Notes under the pieces: generated by a model
Database searches by the model: none
Told to the model about the DNA's origin: nothing
Seen by the model: the letters and a program-made list of their open reading frames with translations, nothing else
Source of the DNA: Sphingomonas aurantiaca
GTDB lineage: Bacteria; Pseudomonadota; Alphaproteobacteria; Sphingomonadales; Sphingomonadaceae
Length of the DNA stretch: 64,000 bases
NCBI RefSeq assembly: GCF_003050705.1
Contig: NZ_QAOG01000003.1
Span: 496,001-560,000 of the forward strand
Direction: 5' to 3'
Part shown: piece after piece, positions 7,813 to 15,929 of the stretch
Layout of the letters: each line of letters opens with the position of its first letter
Position numbering within the stretch: the stretch's first letter is position 1
Position numbers and translations under genes: made by a program

Positions 7813-7971
7813 TCAGTCGAGCTTGCCGAGGAGGTCGAGCAGATCGTCCGGAATCGCCTCATCGACGGTCTTCTGATAAACCGAGCGAAGAGCCGAGCCC
7901 ATTTGCTGATCCTTGTCCGGCACCTTGGCGGACTTGGAGGCAGGCACCGTCTTTTCCGTGTCGTGGCCCAA
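7813..7971 (-). CDS. nepR: NepR anti-sigma factor (TTG start)
   Basis: Anti-sigma factor that holds EcfG inactive until phosphorylated PhyR removes it. The 52-residue frame ends with MGSALRSVYQKTVDEAIP followed by DDLLDLLGKLD, the two helices that define NepR. No ATG or GTG is suitably placed; GGGGGAAG at 7987-7980 sits eight bases before the TTG at 7971, and a second TTG six bases upstream is the alternative. The rare start codon and small size make it easy to miss. It lies upstream of phyP on the same strand and divergent from phyR; here nepR is paired with phyP and not with ecfG. Confidence 0.82.
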   Translation of the reverse strand: MGHDTEKTVPASKSAKVPDKDQQMGSALRSVYQKTVDEAIPDDLLDLLGKLD

Positions 7972-8276
7972 ACTCAAAACTTCCCCCTGCACGACGCAAC
8001 GCTGATCATCTGGTATACCATGTCACAAATAGGCGAAATCCTCGCCTGTCCAGACAAAGGTCTGACTGGTTGCGGATTCGCCAATGATGTCGGTGAAACC
8101 AAACTCGCTCTCGTTAGTTCCATGTACAAGCGAAAATCGAACCTTCGTACTCCGACGACGCGCGCAACCCGCCGGCGCAGCGGGTGCGGGGGTGCTTTTT
8201 CGGCTACCGCCATTGCAATGACGCGAGCCACCCGACACATGAGGGGCCGCGTAGGATCAGGGAGTATTCGTTACCC
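7972..8276. other. Divergent nepR/phyR control region
   Basis: 305 bases without a convincing gene between the divergent nepR and phyR starts. It holds one EcfG-like promoter facing nepR (8097-8121) and two small hairpins (AGGCGA...TCGCCT near 8030-8046 and CAGAC...GTCTG just after). No clear EcfG site faces phyR. Confidence 0.5.
8097..8121 (-). promoter_or_regulatory. Possible EcfG-type promoter of nepR-phyP
   Basis: Minus strand GGAAC (8121-8117), 16 bases, then GGTT (8100-8097): one mismatch to the EcfG consensus. Autoregulation of the nepR unit by EcfG is usual in Alphaproteobacteria, which supports it, but the leader would be about 120 bases. Confidence 0.4.
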
Positions 8277-9080
8277 ATGTCGCTTGGACAGCAACTCGCA
8301 CCGCATCTTCCCTTCTTGCGGCGCTACGGCCGGGCCCTGACCGGCAGTCAGATGCACGGTGACAAATATGTGCGCGCGACGCTCGAGGCGATCGTAGCCG
8401 CACCGGAAGAATTTCCGCGCGACGTCGATCCCCGGCTCGGTCTGTACCGCATGTTCCAGGTCATCTGGAACTCGGCCAATTTCGACGAGGTCGCCGACGA
8501 GAGTGTTCAGGAGTCGGGCGGTCACGAGGCGGTTGCCCGTGCGCGTCTCGCCCGTATGACGCCGCTGTCGCGCCAGGCGCTGCTGCTGACCGCAATGGAA
8601 GGCTTCACGCCTGAGGACGCCGCCTATCTGATCGAGGTGGACTCGAGCGAAGTCGACGATTTGGTCGCCGAGGCACTATCGGAAATCGAAAGCCAGACGC
8701 GCGCAAAGGTCCTCATCATCGAGGACGAGCCGATCATCGCGATGGATATCGAGACGATCGTTCGCGACCTGGGTCATGACGTTACCGGCGTTGCCGTCAC
8801 GCGCGACGAGGCAGTCGCGCTGGCGATGGAAACGCGCCCGGGCCTCGTGCTCGCCGATATCCAGCTTGCCGACGACAGCTCGGGTATCGACGCGGTCAAG
8901 GACATCCTTGCCGAGTTCGAGGTCCCGGTGATCTTCATCACCGCGTTCCCCGAGCGCCTACTGACCGGCGAGCGCCCCGAGCCGACGTTCCTGATCACCA
9001 AGCCGTTCCAGCGGTCCACGGTGAAGGCCGCGATCAGCCAGGCGCTGTTCTTCGATCAGGCGACCGTTCCCGTCGTCTGA
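8277..9080 (+). CDS. phyR: PhyR general stress response regulator
   Basis: Anti-anti-sigma regulator of 267 residues. Residues 1-135 are the EcfG-like domain (regions 2 and 4 without DNA-binding ability, including TPLSRQALLLTAMEGF) that captures NepR. Residues 143-262 are the receiver, with acidic pocket residues 149-151 (EDE), phospho-acceptor Asp194 in VLADIQL, and Lys242 in ITKPF. On phosphorylation it binds NepR and frees EcfG. ATG 8277 begins the conserved domain; an AGGGAG-like site lies upstream. It is divergent from nepR-phyP and on the same strand as ecfG, forming the core of the stress island. Confidence 0.95.
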   Translation: MSLGQQLAPHLPFLRRYGRALTGSQMHGDKYVRATLEAIVAAPEEFPRDVDPRLGLYRMFQVIWNSANFDEVADESVQESGGHEAVARARLARMTPLSRQALLLTAMEGFTPEDAAYLIEVDSSEVDDLVAEALSEIESQTRAKVLIIEDEPIIAMDIETIVRDLGHDVTGVAVTRDEAVALAMETRPGLVLADIQLADDSSGIDAVKDILAEFEVPVIFITAFPERLLTGERPEPTFLITKPFQRSTVKAAISQALFFDQATVPVV

Positions 9081-9200
9081 TCGCAGCGCGGCTTGCCTCG
9101 CGAAACCAATGGGTTGATCGCGCGGCCATAACACTGCATCTTGGGTTCGCTTCCGTAAATGGTTGCGGACCCAAAACGGTTTTCGGGGGTTTAACTCGAC

Positions 9201-9338
9201 ATGGCTGACCCGAACGAACGTATTCATATCTCGACCGAAGAGGCCCGCGCAGGTTCGACGCCGCACATGACGCGATACATTCTCGTCATCTCGCTCGTGC
9301 TGATCATCGCGATTTTGGGCTTTCTTATTATACGCTGA
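9201..9338 (+). CDS. 45-residue single-span membrane protein between phyR and ecfG
   Basis: Short frame with a polar N-terminus of about 25 residues (MADPNERIHISTEEARAG) and one C-terminal membrane helix (YILVISLVLIIAILGFLIIR) that ends at the stop codon, i.e. a tail-anchored layout. The ATG is preceded by GGGGGTTTAACTCGAC, giving a plausible ribosome site. Codon use matches the neighbours. I do not recognise a family. The position inside the PhyR-EcfG island suggests a stress-related membrane role, but that is inference. A loose hairpin (TTGGGT...ACCCAA, 9141-9174) precedes it. Confidence 0.6.
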   Translation: MADPNERIHISTEEARAGSTPHMTRYILVISLVLIIAILGFLIIR

Positions 9339-9468
9339 CATAAGTTAAGCGCCGGCGTATAGGTTCGGCGTCGCGAGTGCTTATGTTCGCCCACACAAGG
9401 CGACGCGTGATCGAGGCCATGCCTGACGGTATGTCGTCGAGATCATGATCGAAACTGACAGGATTTTC

Positions 9469-10122
9469 ATGGTTCAGCCTGCTCCCCATACCGATGGCGA
9501 GGACGATATCGACGAAGTCGTCGCACCGGTGGAGCATGTCTCGCTGTCCGACGCCGAGTTCAAGGTCCAGCTGGCGCAGGTCATCCCGCATCTGCGTGCG
9601 TTCGGGCGCTCGCTCTCCGGTAGCCGCGATCTTGCCGACGATCTGGTGCAGGAGACGTTGCTGAAGGCCTGGGCGGCGCGGTTGCGCTTCCAGGCAGGCA
9701 CGAACATGCGCGCATGGACCTTCATCATCCTGCGCAACCTGTATCTCTCGCAGATGCGCCGTGCGCGCTTCAAGGGCGAATGGGACGATCTCGTCGCCGA
9801 TCGCATTCTCGCCGCACCGGCGAGCCAGGATCGTCATGTCGAGCTCGGTGATATGCAGCGTGCGCTGATGCACCTGCCGCAGCCGCAGCGCGAGGCGCTA
9901 ATCCTCGTCGGGGCAGGCGGCTTCGCCTATGAAGAGGCAGCCGAGATCTGCAACGTGGCGGTCGGCACGATCAAGAGCCGTGTCGCGCGTGGTCGTGTCG
10001 CGCTCGAGACTATCCTTACGGATGGGTCACTGCCGTCGCGTCGTGATCATGAGACGGATACGAGCAAGACGGCGCTTGATTCGATTATGGGTGACGTCGA
10101 GCATCTGAGCCGCGGTCGCTGA
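9469..10122 (+). CDS. ecfG: EcfG general stress sigma factor
   Basis: ECF sigma factor of 217 residues that directs general-stress promoters (GGAAC-N16/17-CGTT). Region 2 includes LRAFGRSLSGSRDLADDLVQ, ETLLKAW and MRAWTFIILRN; region 4 includes LPQPQREALILV, FAYEEAAEICNVAVGTIKSR and VARGR. ATG 9469 has AGGA five bases upstream; the in-frame ATG 9445 would add eight residues. It is released from NepR by PhyR. Unlike many Alphaproteobacteria, nepR is not directly upstream; a small membrane protein gene is. Confidence 0.93.
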   Translation: MVQPAPHTDGEDDIDEVVAPVEHVSLSDAEFKVQLAQVIPHLRAFGRSLSGSRDLADDLVQETLLKAWAARLRFQAGTNMRAWTFIILRNLYLSQMRRARFKGEWDDLVADRILAAPASQDRHVELGDMQRALMHLPQPQREALILVGAGGFAYEEAAEICNVAVGTIKSRVARGRVALETILTDGSLPSRRDHETDTSKTALDSIMGDVEHLSRGR

Positions 10123-10182
10123 TCTGTTAGCGCAGCACTCGTCTCGCCGATTGGCTACAACTAGTGAGGTAACCGCGCGGTT

Positions 10183-10356
10183 CTAGTGCGCGACGCCGTC
10201 AAGCGAGCGCAGCAAGCGGTCGATATCCTGCGGCAAGCGCGCGCTCTGGCCGAAGGCGTCGCGCAGCGAATGGCCGATGACGTCGGTCGGACGAGGACGA
10301 CCAACGACCTGTTGGCCGCCCGTGTCGGGTTTGATGGTGAGGAACGAGTACGTCAT
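10183..10356 (-). CDS. Small NepR-like protein (candidate NepR paralogue)
   Basis: 57-residue frame convergent with ecfG and divergent from glnE, with typical GC-rich third positions. Its second half (VIGHSLRDAFGQSARLP then QDIDRLLRSLD) follows the NepR pattern IGxxLRxx(Y/F)...PxxxxxLLxxLD. The spacing from the proline to the last aspartate matches that of the nepR product in this window; the first helix is two residues shorter. The N-terminus (MTYSFLTIKPDTGGQQ) is not NepR-like, and no strong ribosome site is seen. It could be a divergent anti-sigma paralogue or an unrelated small protein; I rate the paralogue reading as possible, not established. Confidence 0.5.
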   Translation of the reverse strand: MTYSFLTIKPDTGGQQVVGRPRPTDVIGHSLRDAFGQSARLPQDIDRLLRSLDGVAH

Positions 10357-10432
10357 GCCGCTAATAACGAGCTCATGGCGAATTCGTTGCTTTCATATGT
10401 CAAGTAACACTTGACTGCGATACTATTCTGCA

Positions 10433-13117
10433 ATGACCGGCATGAATACTGAACAGGCGATAAACAGCGCCGTGGATCGCGCCCGGCAATGGTCGCCCTT
10501 CCTGTCGATGATTCTCGATCGCGAGACCGCGCTGGCCTCGGCGTTGTCCGACGGGCAGCTCGATTTGACGCTGTCGAGCGCGACCCCCGACATGCCGGTT
10601 CCCAAGCGGCTGAGGCTCGAACGCCGCGCGATGGCGCTCAACGTCGCGATCGGCGACCTTGCGGGAATCCTCGATCTCACCGCGGTGACCGGCGCGCTGA
10701 CGCGCTTTGCCGACTATGCGCTCGACACCGCGATCCGGACTGCGATCGATGAGCGGACGCCGGGCGCAGAACCGGTCGGCTTCACCGCGATCGCGCTCGG
10801 CAAACAGGGGAGCGGCGAGCTCAATTACTCGTCCGACATCGATCCGATCCTGCTGTTCGATCCGCTGACTCTGCCGCGCAAGCCGCGCGAAGAGCCCGAA
10901 CAGGCCGCGGTGCGGATCGGCAAGCGTGTCGTCGAACTGCTCCAGGCGCGCGATGGCGACGGCTATGTACTGCGCGTCGACCTGCGGCTGCGGCCCTCGC
11001 CCGAAATCACGCCGATCGTCCTGCCGGTCGAGGCGGCGATCGGCTATTACGAGGCGCAGGCGCTGCCCTGGGAGCGCGCGGCGTTCATTCGCGCCCGCGC
11101 GGCTGCCGGCGACATCGCGTTCGGGCAGGGGTTTCTCGATGCGATCCGGCCGTTCGTGTGGCGGCGCACGCTCGATTTCGGCGCGATCCGCGAGATTCGC
11201 GGGATCTCCGCGCGTATCCGTGATCACCATCTGCAGGGCCAGGCCTTTGGCGCCGGCTACGACCTCAAGCGCGGGCGGGGCGGTATTCGCGAGGCGGAGT
11301 TCTTTGCGCAGATCCACCAACTGATCCATGGCGGTCGTGATCCGACGGTCCGAGCGCCCGCGACGCGCGACGCACTTGCCCGGCTGGCGGAGGCGGGGTG
11401 GATCGGCGGCGACGAAGCGCGTGCGCTGACCGATGGCTACACGCTGTTGCGGACGATCGAGCACCGGGTCCAGATGATCGACGACCGGCAGACGCATGCG
11501 CTGCCGACAGGCGACGCGCTCGACCGCGTGGCGAAGCTGCACGGCGTGGAGGATGCGGGCGCGTTGCTCGCGCTGCTGGCGCCGCGGGTGGCGGCGACAG
11601 GGCGGATCTACGATGCGCTCGACGACACAGTCCGGCCCGCCTTCTCGCATGATCCGGTGACGCTGGAGGCGGATCTCGCCGCTGCGGGGTTCGATGCGCC
11701 CGAGCCTGCGCGGCAACGGATCGAGGCGTGGCGCGCCGGCGCCTATCCTGCCCTGCGCAGTCCCGCTGCCCGCGAGGCGCTGGAGGCGGTGCTGCCGACG
11801 CTGGTGACAGCCTTTGCCACCGCGCCCGTTCCGCAATCGGCGCTGCTGCGGCTCGATGCGTTGCTCGAACGTCTGCCCAGCGCGATCAACATCTTCCGCC
11901 TGCTCGAAGCGCGGCCGGGACTAGCGACCTTGCTCGCCGCGATTCTCAGCCATGCGCCGACGCTCGCCGATGATCTGGGGCGCCGCCCGACGTTGCTCGA
12001 CGGGCTGATCGATGCGACCGCATTCGCGCCGGTCGGCGATATCGCGGCGCTGGAGACCGCAATGCGTGCGGACGATGCGGGCAGCGATTACCAGGCGCGG
12101 CTTGATCACGTGCGCCGGGTTGTCGGCGAGTTGCGGTTCGCTCTCGGGGCACAGATTGTGGCGGGCGCCTCCGATCCGCTGCACGTCGCGGCCGGCTATG
12201 CGCGCGTCGCGGAGGCGGCGATCGGCGTGCTCGCGGGCGCTACGATTGCTGAATTCGCCAAGGCGCACGGGACGGTGCCGGGCAGCGAACTCGTCATCCT
12301 GGCGCTTGGCCGGATGGGCGGCGCGATGCTCACGCACGCGTCCGACCTGGATCTCATCTATCTGTTTACGGGCGATTTCGCCGCGGAATCGGATGGTCCC
12401 AAACCGCTCGGCGCGACGCTCTATTACAACCGCCTCGCGCAGCGCGTGACCGCCGCGCTGTCGGTCGCGACCGCGGCAGGCCCGCTTTATCAGATTGACA
12501 CGCGGCTGCGGCCGTCGGGCGGGCAGGGGCCGCTCGTCGTGACGCTCGACAGCTTTGCGCGCTACCAGCGCGACGATGCGTGGACGTGGGAGCATATGGC
12601 GCTCACCCGCGCGCGTCCGGTGTTCGGATCGACCGGTGCGCGGGACGCGGTGGCTGCGATCATCCGCGGCGTGCTTGAAGGGGAGCGGCCGGTGCGGGAC
12701 GTGGTCGCCGATGCCAGGTCGATGCGCGCCGAGATGGCCGCGCACAAGGCGCCCGCGGGACCGCTCGATGCCAAGCTGCTTCCGGGCGGCCTGGTCGATC
12801 TCGAATTTGCGGTGCACGTCGTCCAGCTTGTGAACCGGACCGGGTTCGACCCAAATCTGGGGGCTGCGATCGATCGTCTGGTCGAGCAGGGGCTGGCCCC
12901 GCCTGCACTACGTGCCGCGCATGACGTGCTGACCCGCCTTTTGGTCACGCTGCGGCTGGTCGCGCCCGATGCGACGCCGCCGGGCCATGCGACCGAAGCG
13001 TTGATCGCGCGCGCGATTGGCGTGGCGGATTGGGCGGCGGTTATTGCCACGCTCGGATCGACCCGGCAGGAGGTTCGCGGTTTCTGGATGCAGGCGACGG
13101 GAGAGCAGGATGGATGA
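10433..13117 (+). CDS. glnE: Glutamine synthetase adenylyltransferase / adenylyl-removing enzyme
   Basis: Bifunctional enzyme that adds and removes AMP on glutamine synthetase in response to nitrogen status through PII. At 894 residues it has two nucleotidyltransferase domains, each with its signature: GKQGSGELNYSSDIDPILLF (about 123-142) for deadenylylation and GRMGGAMLTHASDLDLIYLF (about 625-644) for adenylylation, joined by a helical regulatory region. ATG 10442 is an alternative start three codons in. The stop overlaps the bcp start by eight bases, so the two are translationally coupled. Confidence 0.95.
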   Translation: MTGMNTEQAINSAVDRARQWSPFLSMILDRETALASALSDGQLDLTLSSATPDMPVPKRLRLERRAMALNVAIGDLAGILDLTAVTGALTRFADYALDTAIRTAIDERTPGAEPVGFTAIALGKQGSGELNYSSDIDPILLFDPLTLPRKPREEPEQAAVRIGKRVVELLQARDGDGYVLRVDLRLRPSPEITPIVLPVEAAIGYYEAQALPWERAAFIRARAAAGDIAFGQGFLDAIRPFVWRRTLDFGAIREIRGISARIRDHHLQGQAFGAGYDLKRGRGGIREAEFFAQIHQLIHGGRDPTVRAPATRDALARLAEAGWIGGDEARALTDGYTLLRTIEHRVQMIDDRQTHALPTGDALDRVAKLHGVEDAGALLALLAPRVAATGRIYDALDDTVRPAFSHDPVTLEADLAAAGFDAPEPARQRIEAWRAGAYPALRSPAAREALEAVLPTLVTAFATAPVPQSALLRLDALLERLPSAINIFRLLEARPGLATLLAAILSHAPTLADDLGRRPTLLDGLIDATAFAPVGDIAALETAMRADDAGSDYQARLDHVRRVVGELRFALGAQIVAGASDPLHVAAGYARVAEAAIGVLAGATIAEFAKAHGTVPGSELVILALGRMGGAMLTHASDLDLIYLFTGDFAAESDGPKPLGATLYYNRLAQRVTAALSVATAAGPLYQIDTRLRPSGGQGPLVVTLDSFARYQRDDAWTWEHMALTRARPVFGSTGARDAVAAIIRGVLEGERPVRDVVADARSMRAEMAAHKAPAGPLDAKLLPGGLVDLEFAVHVVQLVNRTGFDPNLGAAIDRLVEQGLAPPALRAAHDVLTRLLVTLRLVAPDATPPGHATEALIARAIGVADWAAVIATLGSTRQEVRGFWMQATGEQDG

Positions 13118-13562
13118 AGGGTCGACGATACCCGACGTGACGGTGACGATCGACGATGCGGCCTTGTCGCTGGCGACGCTTGGCCGGCCGTTGGTGGTGT
13201 ATTTCTATCCGAAGGACGACACTGCGGGCTGCACGACTGAGGCGAAGGACTTTTCCGCGCTGGCCGATGCGTTCGGGGCCGCGGGCGTGACGGTCGTCGG
13301 AATCTCGAAGGATACGCCCGCGTCGCATGCGAAGTTCACCGCCAAGCATGGCCTTTCCGTACGCTTGGGCAGCGATGTCGAGGGCGCCGCGTGCGAGGCG
13401 TTCGGCGTCTGGGTCGAGAAGGCGATGTACGGCCGCAAATATATGGGGATCGAGCGCGCGACCTTCCTGTTCGGCACCGACGGGACGCTGGTAAAGGCGT
13501 GGCGCAAGGTTCGCGTTACCGGCCATGCGGAGGCGGTTCTGGCAGCCGCAAAGGCACTCTGA
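13110..13562 (+). CDS. bcp: Thioredoxin-dependent peroxiredoxin (BCP/PrxQ type)
   Basis: Peroxidase that reduces hydrogen peroxide and organic peroxides with thioredoxin. 150 residues with the thioredoxin-like fold and the motif YFYPKDDTAGCTTEAKDF; Cys41 is the peroxidatic cysteine. The resolving cysteine often found five residues later is a lysine here (CTTEAK), so it is either a 1-Cys form or uses a more distant cysteine (about residue 91). GGAGAGCAGG precedes the ATG. It overlaps glnE by eight bases, an arrangement also common in other sphingomonads. Confidence 0.9.
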   Translation: MDEGSTIPDVTVTIDDAALSLATLGRPLVVYFYPKDDTAGCTTEAKDFSALADAFGAAGVTVVGISKDTPASHAKFTAKHGLSVRLGSDVEGAACEAFGVWVEKAMYGRKYMGIERATFLFGTDGTLVKAWRKVRVTGHAEAVLAAAKAL

Positions 13563-13579
13563 AGACTAGGTAGTAACAC

Positions 13580-13732
13580 GTGGAGATTCGCCGACATTTC
13601 GCGCCGAAGATCCGCGGTCTCATCCTGTTCCACAGCGATCGTATCGATTCGCTTCAACTCGCCGCAACAACCTGCCGCTCCGCCGCGCGGATGGCGCAAT
13701 GCTATTGCTCGGGGCAGTGGGATCCGGCCTAA
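13580..13732 (+). CDS. Possible 50-residue ORF of unknown function
   Basis: Starts with GTG 18 bases after bcp and stays open for 50 codons, with four cysteines/arginine-rich patches near the end (TCRSAARMAQCYCSGQWDPA). There is no clear ribosome site and codon preference is mixed (CAA, ACA, TGC), so it may be chance. No family is recognised. It is included only because nothing else explains the stretch before the terminator at 13784. Confidence 0.25.
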   Translation: MEIRRHFAPKIRGLILFHSDRIDSLQLAATTCRSAARMAQCYCSGQWDPA

Positions 13733-13783
13733 CCCACAATGTCTGGTGCGCGGAGGGGCTGCGAGTCAGGAGAGAGTTTCGGA

Positions 13784-13821
13784 GCCGTCCGCTTCAAGAG
13801 CGAACGGCCCTGCATTTTTTT
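13784..13821 (+). terminator. Rho-independent terminator after glnE-bcp
   Basis: GCCGT-C-CGCT pairs with AGCG-A-ACGGC around a five-base loop, followed within six bases by seven consecutive T (13815-13821). It sits between the glnE-bcp unit and the M23 peptidase gene and should end the former. Confidence 0.75.
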
Positions 13822-13832
13822 GTCGGGGACCA

Positions 13833-14621
13833 ATGGTCGATTTTACCGGTGCAGCGATCGTGACCCGTCTCAAGGGCGTGATCGTGGTGTATAAGGCGTT
13901 TACGGGTCGCCGGTTGGCAATGGCCGCGACGGTGATGGGTCTGGCCGCTTTCGGCGCCACGGCCGAGGCGCAGGTCGCGCCGCACGCCACCGCGGAAAAG
14001 CTCGCGTACCGCACGGTCGAGACGGGCAAGGGTGGCCCGATGATCGCCGCCAACACCGAAGAGGCGAGCGCCGATCTGCGCGCCGATGCGCAGTTCCGCA
14101 CCTTGTTCCAGACCTGGAAGAAGCTTGACGCCACGCAGCAGGGCGTGATCGCGATCCCGTCGGTGCAGCCGGTTCACTCGCTCTCGTTCACCAGCAATTT
14201 CGGCATTCGCTCGGATCCGTTCCGCGGCACCGCGGCGATGCATGCCGGCGTCGACATTCCCGGCCCGATCGGCACGCCGATCTACGCGACCGCCGACGGC
14301 GTCGTGGCGCATGCGGGTCGCCAGGGCGGCTATGGCAACATGGTCGAGCTGAGCCACGGCAAGGGCATCGCCACCCGTTACGGCCATCTCTCGAAGATCC
14401 TGGTCGCCGACAATACGCGCGTCACCCGCGGGCAATTGATCGCATTGATGGGCTCGACCGGCCGCTCGACCGGTTCGCATCTTCACTACGAAGTCCGCAT
14501 CGACGGCCACGCCGTCAACCCGATCCCGTTCCTGACGACCGCGGATTACCTGCTCGCGGCACAGGATCGCTCGGTCAACGCGATCCCGGTCTCGACCGGC
14601 GGCCCCGCCGCGCAGGACTGA
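13833..14621 (+). CDS. M23-family (LytM) peptidase, secreted
   Basis: Predicted periplasmic zinc metallopeptidase acting on peptidoglycan cross-bridges, or a regulator of amidases. 262 residues from ATG 13833: an N-terminal region with a signal sequence (LAMAATVMGLAAFGATAEAQ), a spacer, and a LytM domain. Zinc ligands are present in MHAGVDIPGPIGTP (His, Asp) and in SHLHYEVRIDG (HxH), with the supporting motif ATRYGHLSK. The true start may be further in, because the signal peptide begins about 28 residues after this ATG. It stands between a terminator and a repeat, so it is probably monocistronic. Confidence 0.82.
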   Translation: MVDFTGAAIVTRLKGVIVVYKAFTGRRLAMAATVMGLAAFGATAEAQVAPHATAEKLAYRTVETGKGGPMIAANTEEASADLRADAQFRTLFQTWKKLDATQQGVIAIPSVQPVHSLSFTSNFGIRSDPFRGTAAMHAGVDIPGPIGTPIYATADGVVAHAGRQGGYGNMVELSHGKGIATRYGHLSKILVADNTRVTRGQLIALMGSTGRSTGSHLHYEVRIDGHAVNPIPFLTTADYLLAAQDRSVNAIPVSTGGPAAQD

Positions 14622-14659
14622 TACGGGCACAAGCCCAGCCAATCACCCCAAGCCCGACC

Positions 14660-14684
14660 CGTCATCCCAGCGAAAGCTGGGATT
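14660..14684. repeat. Short palindromic repeat, CGTCATCCCAGC type
   Basis: CGTCATCCCAGCGAAAGCTGGG-type palindrome (AATCCCAGC pairs with GCTGGGATT around a GAAA loop). The same unit occurs twice, inverted, at 59311-59393. It lies in the M23-erpA spacer. Confidence 0.75.
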
Positions 14685-14812
14685 TCCCTCCACGGGGACG
14701 GACCGTCAGTAAAAGATAACGGCGCCCTAGCAGTCGCCCCGGCGAGCCAGCCCTCCGCCCCACGGGCAAGCCCAAGGTTGCCGCGGATAGCGCAACCTCC
14801 TATCTCCAGCCC

Positions 14813-15151
14813 ATGGCAACGCTGGCTCCCGACATCATCCTCACCCCCTCCGCCGCGGCGCGCGTCGCCGCGATCGCCGTCAAGCAGGGGAAGCCGGCGA
14901 TCCTCCGGCTGTCCGTCGACGGCGGCGGCTGTTCGGGGTTCCAGTATAAATTCGGGTTCGCCGATGCGGTGGAACCGGACGACGTGATCGCCGAGCATGA
15001 CGGCGTAAAGCTGGTCGTCGACAGCGTGAGCATCGACCTAGTCCGTGGGTGCGCGGTTGATTACGTCGAATCGCTCGCGGGTGCCGCGTTCAAGGTCGAG
15101 AACCCCAACGCCGCTTCGGGCTGCGGCTGCGGCTCCAGCTTCTCGGTCTGA
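14813..15151 (+). CDS. erpA: Iron-sulfur cluster insertion protein ErpA (A-type carrier)
   Basis: A-type carrier that passes Fe-S clusters to target enzymes. 112 residues, with the three cluster-binding cysteines of the family: Cys40 in GGGCSGFQY, and Cys104 and Cys106 in SGCGCGSSFSV at the C-terminus. ErpA versus IscA cannot be settled by reading alone, but the sequence resembles the ErpA type found next to xth in alphaproteobacteria. The xth gene begins seven bases after its stop, so they probably share a transcript. Confidence 0.88.
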   Translation: MATLAPDIILTPSAAARVAAIAVKQGKPAILRLSVDGGGCSGFQYKFGFADAVEPDDVIAEHDGVKLVVDSVSIDLVRGCAVDYVESLAGAAFKVENPNAASGCGCGSSFSV

Positions 15152-15158
15152 GTTTTCC

Positions 15159-15929
15159 ATGAAAATCGTCACGTACAACGTCAACGGCATCAAGGCGCGA
15201 CTGCCGCGGCTGATCGAATATCTCGTCGAAGAGCAGCCCGACATCGTCTGCCTCCAGGAACTCAAATCGAGCGACGACACCTTCCCGATCGCCGATATCG
15301 AGGCGGTCGGCTATGGTGCGGTCTGGCATGGGCAGAAGGCGTGGAACGGCGTCGCGATCCTCGCGAAGGGACGCACGCCCGACGTCCGCCAGCGCGGTCT
15401 CGACGGCGAGCCCGAGGACGAGCACAGCCGCTATATCGAGGCGGAGGTCGACGGCCTGATCGTCGCCGCACTCTATCTGCCCAACGGCAACCCGCAGCCG
15501 GGGCCCAAATTCGATTATAAACTGCGCTGGATGGACCGCCTGGCCGCGCGGGCGCGCGTGCTGCTGGCCGAGGAAGTGCCGGCGATCCTCGCAGGCGACT
15601 ATAACGTCATCGCGAATGACGACGACACCTACTCGGTGCGCGCGATGCAGGACGATGCGCTGATGCAGCGCGAAAGCCGTGAGCATTATCGCGCGCTCGT
15701 GGCGCAGGGCTGGACCGATGCGCTGCGCACACAGTTTCCGAAGGGCGGCGTGTGGACGTTCTGGGACTATCAGGCAGGCGCGTGGCAGCGCGATGCAGGC
15801 TTCCGCATCGACCATCTGCTGCTCAGCCCGCAGGCTGCCGACCGGATGATCGATGCCGGCGTCGACAAGGCGTATCGCGGCCGCGAAAAGGCCAGCGACC
15901 ATGCGCCGACTTGGGTCCGCTTGCGGTGA
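15159..15929 (+). CDS. xth: Exodeoxyribonuclease III (AP endonuclease)
   Basis: Base-excision-repair nuclease of the Mg-dependent EEP fold, cutting at abasic sites and removing 3' blocks. 256 residues. Motifs in order: MKIVTYNVNGIKARL, IVCLQELKSSDD (catalytic Glu), YLPNGNPQPGPKFDYKLRW, LAGDYNVIANDDD, FRIDHLLLSPQ and KASDHAPTWV (catalytic His). It sits seven bases after erpA; its stop overlaps the next start (GTGA at 15926-15929). Confidence 0.95.
   Translation: MKIVTYNVNGIKARLPRLIEYLVEEQPDIVCLQELKSSDDTFPIADIEAVGYGAVWHGQKAWNGVAILAKGRTPDVRQRGLDGEPEDEHSRYIEAEVDGLIVAALYLPNGNPQPGPKFDYKLRWMDRLAARARVLLAEEVPAILAGDYNVIANDDDTYSVRAMQDDALMQRESREHYRALVAQGWTDALRTQFPKGGVWTFWDYQAGAWQRDAGFRIDHLLLSPQAADRMIDAGVDKAYRGREKASDHAPTWVRLR

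Noticed and set aside
8023..8238. Minus-strand frame of 71 codons between nepR and phyR
   Set aside because: No ribosome site, no family pattern, and it covers the expected promoter region.
13733..13832. A signal-recognition-particle or other housekeeping RNA in the bcp-M23 gap
   Set aside because: The T-tailed hairpin reads as a simple terminator and the conserved SRP loop sequences are absent.
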